Positions 51,815-62,102 of a stretch of 64,000 bases of DNA are shown here, piece after piece. This DNA comes from Enterobacter sp. RIT418 (GTDB lineage: Bacteria; Pseudomonadota; Gammaproteobacteria; Enterobacterales; Enterobacteriaceae): positions 62,001 through 126,000 of the forward strand of contig NZ_QBJD02000004.1 of assembly GCF_003057745.1 (NCBI RefSeq), in the 5' to 3' direction. Numbering within the stretch: the stretch's first letter is position 1; each line of letters begins with the position of its first letter. The position numbers were made by a program, and so were the translations under genes. The notes below the pieces were generated by a model. The model had not been told where the DNA came from. It saw only the letters and a program-made list of their open reading frames with translations, and did not search any database.

Positions 51815-52879
51815 ATGCTCGAAATGTTAATGCAGTGGTATCGCCGCCGGTTTAGCGACCCGGAAGCCATTGCTCTGCTGGTTATTCTGGTTGCCGGTTT
51901 CGGCATTCTCTTCTTCTTTAGCGGCCTGCTGGCTCCGCTGCTGGTGGCGATTGTGCTGGCGTATCTGCTGGAGTGGCCAACGGCGAGGCTTGAGCGTGTC
52001 GGCTGCTCCCGCCGCTGGGCGACCAGCATCGTGCTGGTGCTGTTCGTCGGGATTTTACTGCTGATGTCATTCGTCGTGATGCCCGTTGCCTGGCAGCAGG
52101 GGATTTACCTGATCCGCGACATGCCAGGCATGCTGAACAAGCTCTCTGACTTTGCCGCCACGCTGCCGCGCCGCTATCCCGCGCTGATGGACGCCGGGAT
52201 TATCGACGCGATGGCGGAAAACATGCGCGCCCGCATTATGACGATGGGCGACTCGGTCGTGAAATACTCTCTGGCCTCGCTGGTGGGGCTGCTGACGCTG
52301 GCGGTTTATCTGGTGCTGGTGCCGCTGATGGTCTTTTTCCTCGTCAAGGATAAAGAGCAGATGCTTAACGCCGTGCGCCGCGTTTTGCCGCGCAACCGAG
52401 GCCTGGCGGGGCAGGTGTGGGAAGAGATGAACCAGCAGATCACCAACTACATTCGCGGTAAGGTGCTGGAGATGATTGTGGTCGGCGTGGCGACGTGGAT
52501 TGGCTTCCTGATCTTCGGGCTTAACTATTCGCTGCTGCTGGCGGTGCTGGTGGGGCTGTCGGTCCTGATTCCGTACATCGGCGCCTTTGTGGTGACCATT
52601 CCGGTGGTGGGCGTCGCGCTGTTCCAGTTCGGTCTTGGCACCGAGTTCTGGAGCTGCTTTGCGGTGTATCTGATCATTCAGGGGCTGGACGGCAACCTGC
52701 TGGTGCCGGTGCTGTTTTCCGAGGCGGTGAACCTGCATCCGCTGGTGATTATTTTATCCGTGGTGATTTTTGGCGGGCTGTGGGGATTCTGGGGCGTGTT
52801 CTTCGCCATTCCGCTGGCAACGCTTATCAAAGCCGTGGTTCACGCGTGGCCGGATGTTCCTGCGGTGGAAGAGAAGTAG
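51815..52879 (+). CDS. perM: AI-2E-family permease PerM
   Basis: A 354-residue inner-membrane protein (E. coli 353) with about eight membrane segments and the family motif VLIPYIGAFVVTIPVV and GFWGVFFAIPLATLIKAV. Named a putative permease; its transported substrate is not established. Its divergent neighbour is bepA, and a bidirectional terminator separates it from bcp. Confidence 0.94.
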   Translation: MLEMLMQWYRRRFSDPEAIALLVILVAGFGILFFFSGLLAPLLVAIVLAYLLEWPTARLERVGCSRRWATSIVLVLFVGILLLMSFVVMPVAWQQGIYLIRDMPGMLNKLSDFAATLPRRYPALMDAGIIDAMAENMRARIMTMGDSVVKYSLASLVGLLTLAVYLVLVPLMVFFLVKDKEQMLNAVRRVLPRNRGLAGQVWEEMNQQITNYIRGKVLEMIVVGVATWIGFLIFGLNYSLLLAVLVGLSVLIPYIGAFVVTIPVVGVALFQFGLGTEFWSCFAVYLIIQGLDGNLLVPVLFSEAVNLHPLVIILSVVIFGGLWGFWGVFFAIPLATLIKAVVHAWPDVPAVEEK

Positions 52880-52897
52880 AGCGTGTGTGGCCTGATG

Positions 52898-52931
52898 CCC
52901 TCACCCCGGCCCTCTCCCACAGGGCTGAGGG
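52898..52931. repeat. Short intergenic palindromic repeat (CCCTCACCC type)
   Basis: CCCTCACCCCGGCCCTCTCC followed by an inverted AGGGCTGAGGG. The same family as the larger copy at 60658, and common in enterobacterial intergenic regions after genes. Confidence 0.65.
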
Positions 52932-52958
52932 CGAAAACATGAAAAACGGCAACCTGGG
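52932..52958. terminator. Bidirectional terminator between perM and bcp
   Basis: ACGGCAACC / GGTTGCCGT stem with A-tract on the left and TTTT on the right. Confidence 0.85.
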
Positions 52959-52976
52959 TTGCCGTTTTGCTGTTTA

Positions 52977-53447
52977 TCAGGCGCTTTGTTTCAGCCAGTT
53001 CAACACCACGTCGTGGTGGTTGCTGGTTTTGAAGTCGTCAAACACGTGTTCAACCTTGCCGTCAGCGTCAATCAGGAAGCTGATGCGGTGAATGCCGTCG
53101 TAGGTTTTGCCCATGAAGGTCTTTTCGCCCCAGACGCCAAACTGCTCGCAGACCTGATGATCTTCGTCAGAGAGAAGCGTGAAGTTAAGCAGCTCCTTTT
53201 CAGCAAAGCGGGACAGCTTTTCAGGTTTGTCGGTGCTGATGCCCAGCACTTCCACACCCACTTTTTTCAACTCATCCATGTTGTCGCGTAAGCCGCAGGC
53301 CTGCACGGTGCAGCCTGGGGTCATGGCTTTCGGGTAGAAATAGACCAGAACACGCTGTCCCTGGAAGTCGGTCAAATTTACTTGCTCGCCGTCTTGGTCC
53401 GGCAGGCTAAATTTCGGTGCGATGTCACCGGCTTTCAGTGGGTTCAT
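52977..53447 (-). CDS. bcp: Thiol peroxidase Bcp (thioredoxin-dependent)
   Basis: A 156-residue peroxiredoxin, the same length as E. coli Bcp. MTPGCTVQACGLRD holds the peroxidatic Cys and, five residues later, the resolving Cys. It reduces hydroperoxides with thioredoxin. The start overlaps the gcvR stop (TAATG), so the genes form gcvR-bcp. Confidence 0.96.
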   Translation of the reverse strand: MNPLKAGDIAPKFSLPDQDGEQVNLTDFQGQRVLVYFYPKAMTPGCTVQACGLRDNMDELKKVGVEVLGISTDKPEKLSRFAEKELLNFTLLSDEDHQVCEQFGVWGEKTFMGKTYDGIHRISFLIDADGKVEHVFDDFKTSNHHDVVLNWLKQSA

Positions 53448-54016
53448 TACTCAACTCCATCCTGTTCATGCTGCGAATAATTTACGACGTTTATACTGCC
53501 CTGCGCGTTTAATTCTGTACAGAGGGCTTTGAACGCTTGTTCGATATTTGATGCATCCTGTGAGGCAGGACTGTGAGCGGTAATTTGAATAAACAGCGTG
53601 GGAATCGCGTTTTCATCACCCGGCTGCGTTCGGGAAACCAGCTCGGCGATATTCATCTCGTGGCCATCAAACAGTGCGGTAAAGCGTTCAATGAGATGCG
53701 GAGAGTCAGGCACTTCAACCTGCACCCAGACGGTAGAAGGCATCGCCGGACGCGGTCGCGCGGTGGTGCGCTTCATTACGATCAGCAAATCCAGCTCTGC
53801 GCCTTTCAGGGGCAGGGTCGATTCAATCAGCGTGATGGCGTTCCATGTTCCGGAAAGCAGCATGATAAAGGTGAACTCTTCGCCAAGCATAGCCAGACGG
53901 CTGTCTTCAATGTTGCAGCCGCAGCTGCTTACGTGGCGGGTAATGGTGTTCACGATACCCGGCCTGTCGGCACCCAGCGCGGTGATAACCAGGTAATGTT
54001 GTGATGAGGTTGTCAA
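53447..54016 (-). CDS. gcvR: Glycine cleavage system transcriptional repressor GcvR (TTG start)
   Basis: A 189-residue protein (E. coli 190) with two ACT domains: HYLVITALGADRPGIVNT at the N-terminus and VEVPDSPHLIERFTALF in the second half. It has no DNA-binding domain; it acts by binding GcvA when glycine is scarce. The conserved N-terminus needs the TTG at 54016. Divergent from dapA, as in E. coli. Confidence 0.94.
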   Translation of the reverse strand: MTTSSQHYLVITALGADRPGIVNTITRHVSSCGCNIEDSRLAMLGEEFTFIMLLSGTWNAITLIESTLPLKGAELDLLIVMKRTTARPRPAMPSTVWVQVEVPDSPHLIERFTALFDGHEMNIAELVSRTQPGDENAIPTLFIQITAHSPASQDASNIEQAFKALCTELNAQGSINVVNYSQHEQDGVE

Positions 54017-54161
54017 ACCCGTTCTTCCTTTGCTTGGTTAAGTCTTCCTAAGGAAAGCATAAAAAAAACATGCATACAACCGCCTGAGGGCCTCAGGTCG
54101 CTTGCTTTTATTACAGTGACAAACGTAACATTGAGGCTCTTGTTCGCACAGAGGATGGCCC

Positions 54162-55040
54162 ATGTTCACGGGAAGTATTGTCGCGCTTGTTACACCGATG
54201 GATGAAAAAGGTAATGTCTGCCGGTCAAGCATGAAGAAGCTCATTGATTACCATGTCGCCAACGGAACCTCGGCGATCGTTTCGGTAGGGACTACCGGTG
54301 AATCTGCAACGCTGAGCCACGAAGAACACGGTGACGTGGTGATGCTGACCCTGGAACTGGCTGACGGACGTATTCCTGTCATCGCCGGAACGGGCGCTAA
54401 CGCCACCGCAGAAGCCATTAGCCTGACTCAACGTTTTAACGACAGCGGCATTGTTGGCTGCCTGACGGTAACCCCTTATTACAACCGTCCTACTCAGGAA
54501 GGTCTGTTCCAGCATTTCAAAGCCATCGCTGAACATACTGACTTGCCACAAATCCTGTATAATGTGCCGTCCCGCACCGGCTGCGATATGCTGCCGGAAA
54601 CCGTTGGCCGTCTCTCGAAAGTAAAAAATATTATCGGGATTAAAGAGGCGACAGGGAACTTAAGCCGCGTTCATCAGATCAAAGAGCTGGTTTCAGACGA
54701 CTTTATCCTGCTGAGCGGCGACGATGCGACTGCGCTGGACTTCATGCAGTTAGGCGGTCACGGCGTAATCTCCGTCACTGCCAACGTTGCAGCGCGTGAT
54801 ATGGCCGAGATGTGCAAGCTCGCGGCGGCCGGTCACTTTGATGACGCTCGCGTGATTAATCAGCGTCTGATGCCGCTGCACAATAAATTATTTGTCGAAC
54901 CCAATCCGATCCCAGTGAAATGGGCATGTAAGGAGTTGGGACTTGTAGCAACCGATACGCTGCGCCTGCCAATGACGCCGATTACCGACCACGGTCGCGA
55001 CATCGTCACTGGCGCGCTGAAACATGCCGGTTTGCTGTAA
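54162..55040 (+). CDS. dapA: 4-hydroxy-tetrahydrodipicolinate synthase
   Basis: A 292-residue TIM-barrel aldolase, the same length as E. coli DapA. It condenses pyruvate with aspartate semialdehyde in lysine and diaminopimelate synthesis. The Schiff-base Lys is in GIKEATGN, the proton-relay Tyr is in LYNVPSRTG, and [11 protein letters not shown] is near the N-terminus. bamC follows after 16 nt and is co-transcribed. dapE for the same pathway is also in the window. Confidence 0.98.
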   Translation: MFTGSIVALVTPMDEKGNVCRSSMKKLIDYHVANGTSAIVSVGTTGESATLSHEEHGDVVMLTLELADGRIPVIAGTGANATAEAISLTQRFNDSGIVGCLTVTPYYNRPTQEGLFQHFKAIAEHTDLPQILYNVPSRTGCDMLPETVGRLSKVKNIIGIKEATGNLSRVHQIKELVSDDFILLSGDDATALDFMQLGGHGVISVTANVAARDMAEMCKLAAAGHFDDARVINQRLMPLHNKLFVEPNPIPVKWACKELGLVATDTLRLPMTPITDHGRDIVTGALKHAGLL

Positions 55041-55056
55041 AGTTTAGGGAGATTTG

Positions 55057-56091
55057 ATGGCTTATTCAGTACAGAAGTCGCGCCTGGCGAAGGTTGCGGG
55101 TGTTTCGCTTATTATGCTGCTCGCTGCCTGTAGTTCAGACTCGCGCTACAAGCGCCAGGTGAGCGGTGACGAATCCTATCTGGATGCGACGCCGCTTGCT
55201 GAACTTCACGCCCCTGCTGGCATGATCCTGCCGATTCAGAACGGCGACTACAACATCCCCGTGACCAACGGCAGCGGTCCGGTCGGAAAAGCGCTTGATA
55301 TTCGTCCACCGGCACAGCCTCTGGCGCTGGTGAGCGGAGCGCGCACCCAGTTCACCGGTGACACGGCGTCTCTGATGGTCGAAAGCGCGCGCGGCACCTC
55401 GCTGTGGCCGCAGGTTGTCAGCGTGATTCAATCGAAAAATTACGCGATTGATAAACGTGACGACGCCAGCCAGACGTTAACCACGGACTGGATCGACTGG
55501 AACCGTCTGGATGAAGACCAGCAGTACCGAGGTCGCTATCAGGTCTCCGTTAAGCCACAGGGCTACCAGCAGGCGGTAACCGTCAAGCTGTTGAACCTTG
55601 AGCAGGCGGGTAAACCGGTTGCCGACGCGTCCGCTATGCAGCGCTACAGCACTGAAATGCTGAACGTCATTGCCGCCGGTCTCGATAAAAACGCAACCGA
55701 CGCCGCGAACGCGGCCCAGAACCGCAGCGGGACAACGTTTGATGTCCAGAGCGCGGCCGACGATACCGGTCTGCCAATGCTGGTAGTGCGCGCACCGTTT
55801 AACCAGACCTGGCAGAAGCTGCCTGCAACGCTGGAAAAAGTGGGCATGAAGGTGTCCGACAGCACCCGTTCTACGGGTAGCATGACGGCCACCTACAAGC
55901 CGCTGTCCGACAGCGCGTGGCAGGAGCTGGGCGCAAGCGATCCAGAACTGGCCGCTGGTGACTACAAAATTCAGGTCGGCGACCTTGATAACCGCAGTAG
56001 CCTGCAGTTCATCGATCCGAAAGGTCACACGTTGACCCAGTCGCAGAACGATGCGCTGGTGGCGGTCTTCCAGGCTGCGTTCAACAAATAA
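55057..56091 (+). CDS. bamC: Outer membrane assembly lipoprotein BamC
   Basis: A 344-residue lipoprotein, the same length as E. coli BamC (NlpB). The lipobox LLAAC places the acylated Cys at residue 25. A long unstructured N-terminal segment binds BamD, and two helix-grip domains follow. ATG 55057 is preferred over the TTG just before it, with AGGGAG upstream. Confidence 0.96.
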   Translation: MAYSVQKSRLAKVAGVSLIMLLAACSSDSRYKRQVSGDESYLDATPLAELHAPAGMILPIQNGDYNIPVTNGSGPVGKALDIRPPAQPLALVSGARTQFTGDTASLMVESARGTSLWPQVVSVIQSKNYAIDKRDDASQTLTTDWIDWNRLDEDQQYRGRYQVSVKPQGYQQAVTVKLLNLEQAGKPVADASAMQRYSTEMLNVIAAGLDKNATDAANAAQNRSGTTFDVQSAADDTGLPMLVVRAPFNQTWQKLPATLEKVGMKVSDSTRSTGSMTATYKPLSDSAWQELGASDPELAAGDYKIQVGDLDNRSSLQFIDPKGHTLTQSQNDALVAVFQAAFNK

Positions 56092-56097
56092 ATGTGA

Positions 56098-56126
56098 GGG
56101 CTGGTTAATCCAGCCCTTTTTATTTT
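56098..56126 (+). terminator. Rho-independent terminator of dapA-bamC
   Basis: GGGCTGG / CCAGCCC stem with a TTAAT loop and TTTTTATTTT. Confidence 0.88.
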
Positions 56127-56132
56127 CGTGCT

Positions 56133-56156
56133 ACGCAAACGTGTGCGTGGCATAAT
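56133..56156 (+). promoter_or_regulatory. PurR operator and -10 of purC
   Basis: ACGCAAACGTGTGCGT (56133-56148) is a near-perfect PurR box. A -10-like CATAAT starts at 56151. The -35 cannot be placed with confidence. Confidence 0.8.
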
Positions 56157-56200
56157 ATGCCCAGTTTTGAACACAAATCATCACACCAGGAGTAATGAAG

Positions 56201-56914
56201 ATGCAGAAGCAAGCTGAGTTGTATCGTGGCAAAGCGAAAACCGTTTACAGCACGGAGAACCCGGATCTGTTGGTGCTCGAGTTCCGCAATGATACGTCAG
56301 CAGGGGACGGCGCGCGCATTGAACAGTTCGATCGTAAAGGGATGGTGAACAATAAGTTCAACCACTTCATTATGACGAAGCTGGCCGAAGCGGGTATCCC
56401 AACCCAGATGGAAGCATTGCTGTCCGATACGGAATGTCTGGTGAAAAAGCTGGATATGGTGCCGGTGGAATGCGTCATTCGTAACCGCGCCGCGGGCTCC
56501 CTGGTGAAGCGTCTGGGTATCGAAGAAGGGATCGAGCTCAACCCGCCGCTGTTCGATCTGTTCCTGAAAAACGACGCCATGCATGACCCGATGGTCAACG
56601 AATCCTACTGCGAAACCTTCGGCTGGGTGAGCAAAGAGAACCTGGCGCGCATGCAGGAGCTGACCTACAAGGCAAACGACGTGCTGAAAAAGCTGTTTGA
56701 TGATGCGGGCCTGATCCTGGTGGACTTTAAGCTGGAGTTCGGCCTGTACAAAGGCGAAGTGGTGCTGGGCGACGAGTTCTCTCCGGACGGCAGCCGCCTG
56801 TGGGATAAAGAAACGCTGGATAAAATGGACAAAGACCGTTTCCGCCAGAGCCTGGGCGGGCTGATTGAAGCCTATGAAGCCGTTGCTCACCGTTTAGGCG
56901 TTAAGCTCGACTAA
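56201..56914 (+). CDS. purC: Phosphoribosylaminoimidazole-succinocarboxamide synthase
   Basis: A 237-residue enzyme, the same length as E. coli PurC (SAICAR synthetase). It joins aspartate to CAIR with [14 protein letters not shown] and [12 protein letters not shown] are the nucleotide and substrate signatures; [10 protein letters not shown] follows. I chose ATG 56201; an ATG two codons earlier is too close to the AGGAG site. Confidence 0.98.
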   Translation: MQKQAELYRGKAKTVYSTENPDLLVLEFRNDTSAGDGARIEQFDRKGMVNNKFNHFIMTKLAEAGIPTQMEALLSDTECLVKKLDMVPVECVIRNRAAGSLVKRLGIEEGIELNPPLFDLFLKNDAMHDPMVNESYCETFGWVSKENLARMQELTYKANDVLKKLFDDAGLILVDFKLEFGLYKGEVVLGDEFSPDGSRLWDKETLDKMDKDRFRQSLGGLIEAYEAVAHRLGVKLD

Positions 56915-57035
56915 CGCACTCCGGCGCCTGAGGACAATCGAATCCTCGGGCGTTTTACCGTTGTTTACTATGGTAATCTTGTCGTTAACCGCCTACGATC
57001 ATAGCTATTAATAATGTAATCGTTTCGAGGTGGTT

Positions 57036-57905
57036 ATGCGCTGGCAAGGGCGTCGTGAAAGTGACAATGTAGAAGACAGACGCAGCAGTAGCGGCGGCGG
57101 CCCGTCAATGGGCGGCCCGGGCTTTCGGTTACCGAGCGGAAAGGGCGGTATCATTCTGCTGATCGTGGTGCTGGTGGCGGGCTACTACGGCGTCGATTTA
57201 ACCGGCCTGATGACAGGTCAACCGCTGCAACAGCAGCAGCAATCCCCGCGCTCCATCAGCCCGAATGAAGATGAAGCGGCCAAATTCACCTCCGTCATTC
57301 TCGCGACCACGGAAGATACCTGGGGCCAGCAGTTCGAGAAAATGGGGCGTACCTATCAGCAGCCTAAGCTTGTAATGTACCGCGGCGCGACGCGCACGGG
57401 CTGCGGCACCGGGCAGTCGGTGATGGGGCCATTTTACTGCCCGGCTGACGGCACCGTTTATATCGATCTCTCTTTCTATGATGACATGAAGCACAAGCTG
57501 GGCGCCGACGGCGATTTTGCCCAGGGCTACGTCATCGCTCATGAAGTGGGCCACCACGTGCAAAAGCTGCTGGGCATCGAGCCAAAAGTGCGCCAGATGC
57601 AGCAGAACGCCTCTCAGGCGGAGGTCAACCGCCTCTCCGTGCGCATGGAGCTCCAGGCAGACTGCTTCGCGGGCGTCTGGGGTAACAGCATGCAGAAGCA
57701 GGGCGTGCTGGAGGCCGGCGATCTGGAAGAGGCGCTAAACGCCGCAGAAGCAATTGGTGACGATCGGCTTCAGCAGCAGAGCCAGGGGCGCGTGGTGCCG
57801 GACAGCTTCACGCACGGGACGTCCGAACAGCGCTACACGTGGTTCAAGCGCGGCTTCGACAGCGGAGACCCGGCGCAGTGTAATACCTTCGGCAAAGCCA
57901 TGTGA
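57036..57905 (+). CDS. ypfJ: Putative neutral zinc metallopeptidase YpfJ
   Basis: A 289-residue protein (E. coli YpfJ 287). The cytoplasmic N-terminus [16 protein letters not shown] is followed by a glycine-rich stretch and one membrane segment (about residues 38-57). The zincin motif is HEVGHH, with a third acidic ligand in [10 protein letters not shown]. Biological role not established. Its TGA overlaps the tmcA start (TGATG). Confidence 0.92.
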   Translation: MRWQGRRESDNVEDRRSSSGGGPSMGGPGFRLPSGKGGIILLIVVLVAGYYGVDLTGLMTGQPLQQQQQSPRSISPNEDEAAKFTSVILATTEDTWGQQFEKMGRTYQQPKLVMYRGATRTGCGTGQSVMGPFYCPADGTVYIDLSFYDDMKHKLGADGDFAQGYVIAHEVGHHVQKLLGIEPKVRQMQQNASQAEVNRLSVRMELQADCFAGVWGNSMQKQGVLEAGDLEEALNAAEAIGDDRLQQQSQGRVVPDSFTHGTSEQRYTWFKRGFDSGDPAQCNTFGKAM

Positions 57906-59878
57906 TGGCGTCGTTTGAACGCCTGGCGGATTTTCTGCTGCGCAAAGGCCATCGCAGGCTGATTGTTCTCTGCGGCGATGGCGCGTGGGGGGATTCACAG
58001 GCGCAGGCGCTGCGCGATAGCGTGCCGGGGGACTGGCACTGGCTGGATGGCAACGCGCCAAAAAACCTCAGCGGTCTGCTGGGGCACGAATTTACCCACG
58101 CCGTTTTCGACGCGCGCATCGGGTTTGACGTCGCTGCCTTCGCCGCGCTGAGCGGCACGCTGCGCGCCGGAAGCCTGCTGGTGCTGCTGGTCCCGCCGCT
58201 CTCAGAATGGGCGCAGCGGCCAGACGCGGACTCCGTGCGCTGGAGCGACAGCGCGGAACCGATCGCCACACCCCATTTTGTTCACCACTTTTGTCGGACG
58301 ATCGCTGCCGATCCGGATGCGATCGTGTGGCAACAGCATCAGGATCGGCCTTCTTTTTCCTCCTCTGACGCGCCCGACTGGCATCCGGCGACGGGCGAGC
58401 CCCTGCGCGAACAGGCTGCCATTCTGGATGCGCTGTTGAGCATGCCGCCCGGTATTGCTGCCGTGACGGCACCGCGCGGGCGCGGGAAGTCGGCGCTTGC
58501 CGGCATGTTGCTGAACCGCACGCGGCGCAGCGCTATCGTCACCGGTCCGGCAAAGGGGGCGACGGACGTGATTGCCCATTTTGCCGGCGATAAATACCGC
58601 TTTATGGCTCCGGACGCGCTGCTGGCTTCTTCGCAGACGGCCGACTGGCTGATTGTCGATGAAGCGGCAGCGATCCCCGGTCCGCTGCTTGAGCAGCTGG
58701 TCCAGCGCTTTCCGCGCGTGCTGCTCACCACGACCGTTCAGGGCTATGAAGGGACGGGCAGAGGGTTCCTGCTGAAGTTCTGCGCCCGCTTCGAGGGCCT
58801 GCGGCGCTATAGCTTGTCCGCGCCCGTGCGCTGGGCGGCAGGCTGTCCGCTTGAGCGGGTAGTAAGCAATGCGCTGCTCTTCGACGATACGCTGATTGAC
58901 CATCGGCCTGAGGGCGTGGTGCAGTTCACCGCGCTGGAGCAGCAGGCGTGGCAAAGCGACCCCGCGCGTATCGCCAGCGTTTATGAACTGCTTTGCGCGG
59001 CGCATTACCGGACGTCGCCGCTGGATTTACGCCGGATGATGGACGCGCCGGGCCAGCACTTTTCCATCGCACAGGCGCAAACGTCGCTTGCGGGCGCGCT
59101 GTGGCTGGTGGATGAGGGCGGCTTAAGCGCAGGGCTTAGCCGCGCGGTGTGGGCAGGTTTCCGGCGCCCGCGCGGCAACCTGGTGGCGCAGTCCCTGGCC
59201 GCGCACGGCGGGTCTCCCCTGGCGGCGACGCTCCGGGGGCGCAGGGTGACGCGTATTGCCGTTCATCCTCACCGTCAGCGGGAGGGAATCGGTCAGGCGC
59301 TGATAAGCAACGCCCGCGGCGAGGATTACCTCTCGGTCAGCTTTGGCTACACCGACGCGCTGTGGCATTTCTGGCGGCGGTGCGGTTTTGTGATGGTGCG
59401 CATGGGCAGCCACCGCGAGGCCAGCAGCGGCTGCTTTACGGCGATGGCGCTGCTGCCGCTCAGCGAGGCGGGGCAGGCGCTGTGCGAGCAGGCGCATCGC
59501 CGCCTGTGCCGCGATGCGCGCGTACTGTCTGCGTGGAACGACGAAAAGATCCCCGTCGACGACGCCTGGGAAGCTACCCTTAATGATGATGACTGGCTGG
59601 AGCTTGCCGGGTTCGCCTGGGCGCATCGGCCGTTTTCAACGTCCGTCGCGGCGCTGACGCGCCTGCTGCTTGCGGTTAGCCTGCCGCTGCCCGCGCTGCG
59701 GGGTAAAGCCGAAGCGCGAAAGGACGATGTTCACCTCTGCGCGAAGCTTGGGCTCTCGGGGCGAAAAGCCCTGCTCGCCGCGCTTCGCCAGGAGGCGCGT
59801 GAGGCGCTGGAAACCCTGGACGCGAAGCGCAGCCGTCAGCTCAACGCCGACATTTTGCAATGGCAATTTTTTCAATGA
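57905..59878 (+). CDS. tmcA: tRNA(Met) cytidine acetyltransferase TmcA
   Basis: A 657-residue RNA-acetylating enzyme (E. coli 671) that makes N4-acetylcytidine at the wobble base of elongator tRNA-Met. It has an N-terminal DUF1726 domain, a helicase-like ATPase with P-loop RGRGKSALAG and Walker B DEAA, and a GNAT domain with RIAVHPHRQREGIGQALI. It is divergent from the E. coli sequence mainly in the first 200 residues. A GTG one codon upstream (57902) is an alternative start. Confidence 0.95.
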   Translation: MASFERLADFLLRKGHRRLIVLCGDGAWGDSQAQALRDSVPGDWHWLDGNAPKNLSGLLGHEFTHAVFDARIGFDVAAFAALSGTLRAGSLLVLLVPPLSEWAQRPDADSVRWSDSAEPIATPHFVHHFCRTIAADPDAIVWQQHQDRPSFSSSDAPDWHPATGEPLREQAAILDALLSMPPGIAAVTAPRGRGKSALAGMLLNRTRRSAIVTGPAKGATDVIAHFAGDKYRFMAPDALLASSQTADWLIVDEAAAIPGPLLEQLVQRFPRVLLTTTVQGYEGTGRGFLLKFCARFEGLRRYSLSAPVRWAAGCPLERVVSNALLFDDTLIDHRPEGVVQFTALEQQAWQSDPARIASVYELLCAAHYRTSPLDLRRMMDAPGQHFSIAQAQTSLAGALWLVDEGGLSAGLSRAVWAGFRRPRGNLVAQSLAAHGGSPLAATLRGRRVTRIAVHPHRQREGIGQALISNARGEDYLSVSFGYTDALWHFWRRCGFVMVRMGSHREASSGCFTAMALLPLSEAGQALCEQAHRRLCRDARVLSAWNDEKIPVDDAWEATLNDDDWLELAGFAWAHRPFSTSVAALTRLLLAVSLPLPALRGKAEARKDDVHLCAKLGLSGRKALLAALRQEAREALETLDAKRSRQLNADILQWQFFQ

Positions 59879-59951
59879 CTTCTTCAGTAAAGTGGCATGG
59901 TCATTACCCTCCAGAGGCGTAGAATCCAGGTCATCAATTAAGGAGACCGCC

Positions 59952-60647
59952 ATGAAACACGACCATTTTGTTGTTCAAAGCCCCGACAAACCGGCAAAAC
60001 AGCTGCTGCTGCTGTTTCATGGCGTTGGCGATAATGCCGTGAACATGGGCCAGATTGGCAGCTGGTTTGCGCCCATCTTTCCGGACGCGCTGATCGTCAG
60101 CATCGGCGGCGTAGAGCCCTGCGGCCCAAACGGGCGGCAGTGGTTTTCCGTGCAGGGCGTGACGGAAGAGACCCGTCAGGCGCGCATCGATGCCGTTATG
60201 CCCGCGTTTATCGACACGGTTCGCTACTGGCAGCAGCAGAGCGGCGTAGGCGCTGATGCCACCGCGCTGATTGGCTTTTCGCAGGGATCAATCATGTCTC
60301 TTGAGAGCGTGAAAGCGCAGCCAGGCCTGGTCTCCCGCGTGATTGCCTTTAACGGCCGCTTTGGGACGCTACCGACGAGCGCCACCACTCAGACCACGAT
60401 CCACCTGATCCACGGGGGCGAGGACCGGGTGATTGAGCTGTCGCATGCGGTTGCCGCTCAGGAGGCGCTGTTACGCGCCGGAGGAGACGTGACGCTGGAT
60501 ATCGTTGAGGATCTGGGCCACGCGATTGACGATCGCAGCATGCAGTTCGCGCTCGACCATCTGCGCTATACCGTGCCGAAGCATTACTTCGACGAGGCGC
60601 TCAGCGGCGGAAAGCCGAATGATGATGATATCGTTGAGTTTATGTGA
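59952..60647 (+). CDS. ypfH: Alpha/beta-hydrolase esterase YpfH
   Basis: A 231-residue protein (E. coli YpfH 232) of the carboxylesterase/phospholipase family. LLLFHGVGDNAVNM is the oxyanion region, GFSQGSIMSLE holds the nucleophile Ser, and an Asp (HGGEDRVI) and His (LGHAID) complete the triad. E. coli YpfH shows esterase activity; the natural substrate is unknown. The ATG follows AGGAG. Confidence 0.93.
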   Translation: MKHDHFVVQSPDKPAKQLLLLFHGVGDNAVNMGQIGSWFAPIFPDALIVSIGGVEPCGPNGRQWFSVQGVTEETRQARIDAVMPAFIDTVRYWQQQSGVGADATALIGFSQGSIMSLESVKAQPGLVSRVIAFNGRFGTLPTSATTQTTIHLIHGGEDRVIELSHAVAAQEALLRAGGDVTLDIVEDLGHAIDDRSMQFALDHLRYTVPKHYFDEALSGGKPNDDDIVEFM

Positions 60648-60657
60648 GGAAAATATG

Positions 60658-60741
60658 CCCCTCACCCTGACCCTCTCCCCAAAGGGGAGAGGGAACAAAG
60701 CTCCCCTCGCCCCTTTGGGGAGAGGGGCTGGGGGTGAGGGG
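60658..60741. repeat. Large intergenic inverted repeat (CCCCTCACC type)
   Basis: The left arm CCCCTCACCCTGACCCTCTC with CCCAAAGGGG (60658-60687) pairs with the right arm CCCCTTTGGGGAGAGGGGCT then GGGGGTGAGGGG (60710-60741). Each arm has its own small hairpin, so a cruciform-like structure of over 80 nt can form between the convergent genes ypfH and ypfN. A shorter relative lies at 52898. Confidence 0.8.
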
Positions 60742-60748
60742 ATGGAAA

Positions 60749-60946
60749 TTACTTCTTCTGGTCCTTATTCGGCCAGTCGTCGTCATCGTCCCACTTGTCG
60801 TTGAAATCACGGTGCGGAGGCAGATCCGGCTTGTTGGCGAGAAACTTTTTGTGGTCAACGCGCTTAAGGTCTTTAATCACGTTAAGCAGTACGCCTACCA
60901 GAAATACCAACACCAGAATCCACCAGTATTTTGTCAGCCAATCCAT
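60749..60946 (-). CDS. ypfN: Small membrane protein YpfN (UPF0370)
   Basis: A 65-residue protein (E. coli YpfN 66). The N-terminal membrane segment [20 protein letters not shown] is followed by [15 protein letters not shown] and an acidic tail ([12 protein letters not shown]). Function unknown. It lies 25 nt after dapE on the same strand. Confidence 0.94.
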   Translation of the reverse strand: MDWLTKYWWILVLVFLVGVLLNVIKDLKRVDHKKFLANKPDLPPHRDFNDKWDDDDDWPNKDQKK

Positions 60947-60971
60947 TCGCTATTCCTTCTCAGAGCAGTCG

Positions 60972-62099
60972 TCAGGCGACGAGCTGCTCCATTATACGTT
61001 GATACATGCGGGCCAGGAGTTGTAAATCCGCCGCGTTGACGCACTCATTGATTTTATGAATGGTGGCGTTTACCGGACCCAGTTCGACAACCTGTGCGCC
61101 CATGCGGGCGATAAAGCGTCCGTCTGAGGTGCCGCCGGTTGTCAGCAGCTGTGGCTTAATTTCATTATAGTGCGCGATAGCGTTCACCACCGCATCAACC
61201 AGCTTGCCGCGCTGCGTCAGGAACGGCTGGCCGGAAAGCCACCAGTCCACGGTGTAGCGCAGCTGGTATTTTTCCAGCAGCGCAACGACGCGCGCTTTGA
61301 TCGTTTCGTCGGTCAGCTCGGTGCTGAAGCGGAAGTTGAACTGAACGAACAAATCGCCTGGGATCACGTTGTTGCTGCCGGTCCCGGCCTTCACGTTGGC
61401 GATTTGCATGCTGGTTGGCGGGAAGAATTCATTGCCTTTGTCCCACTCGATGCCCACCAGCTCGCTGAGCATCGGTGCCGCGCGGTGAACCGGGTTATCC
61501 GCCAGATGGGGATAAGCAACGTGCCCCTGCACGCCGTGAACGGTGAGATTACAGGTCAGCGAGCCGCGACGACCGTTTTTCACCACGTCACCCACCACTT
61601 CGGTGCTGGACGGCTCGCCTACCAGGCAGTAGTCCAGGCGTTCGTTACGCGCCATCAGGGCTTCTACAACCTTCACCGTGCCGTTGTGCGCGCTGGCCTC
61701 TTCATCGGAGGTGATCAGAAACGCGAGGCGGTTCTTATGGTTGGGATGCTGGGCCACAAAACGCTCGGCCGCCACGACCATCGCCGCCAGCGAGCCTTTC
61801 ATGTCGGCCGCGCCGCGGCCAAACAGCATGCCGTCGCGGATGGTAGGTTCGAAAGGCGGGTTAATCCAGCGGTCCGCGTCGCCAGCCGGAACCACGTCGG
61901 TGTGCCCGGCAAACGCGAGCGTTTCGCCCTGGCCGCGCCATGCCCAGAAGTTCTGCGTGTCGCCAAAATCCATGCGCTCTACGGTAAAGCCGGTGGCGCG
62001 CAGGCGCTCAATCATGAGTGCCTGACAACCCGCGTCGTCCGGGCTAAGGGAAGGGCGGCGAATAAGCTGCTGAGTCAGCTCAATGACCGGGCATGACAT
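60972..62099 (-). CDS. dapE: Succinyl-diaminopimelate desuccinylase
   Basis: A 375-residue M20 zinc hydrolase, the same length as E. coli DapE. It removes succinate from SDAP in lysine and peptidoglycan precursor synthesis. [12 protein letters not shown] carries a zinc ligand His, [13 protein letters not shown] the bridging Asp, [12 protein letters not shown] the catalytic Glu, and the C-terminal [12 protein letters not shown] the last His. It starts 3 nt after yffB. Confidence 0.97.
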   Translation of the reverse strand: MSCPVIELTQQLIRRPSLSPDDAGCQALMIERLRATGFTVERMDFGDTQNFWAWRGQGETLAFAGHTDVVPAGDADRWINPPFEPTIRDGMLFGRGAADMKGSLAAMVVAAERFVAQHPNHKNRLAFLITSDEEASAHNGTVKVVEALMARNERLDYCLVGEPSSTEVVGDVVKNGRRGSLTCNLTVHGVQGHVAYPHLADNPVHRAAPMLSELVGIEWDKGNEFFPPTSMQIANVKAGTGSNNVIPGDLFVQFNFRFSTELTDETIKARVVALLEKYQLRYTVDWWLSGQPFLTQRGKLVDAVVNAIAHYNEIKPQLLTTGGTSDGRFIARMGAQVVELGPVNATIHKINECVNAADLQLLARMYQRIMEQLVA

Positions 62100-62102
62100 A
62101 CA

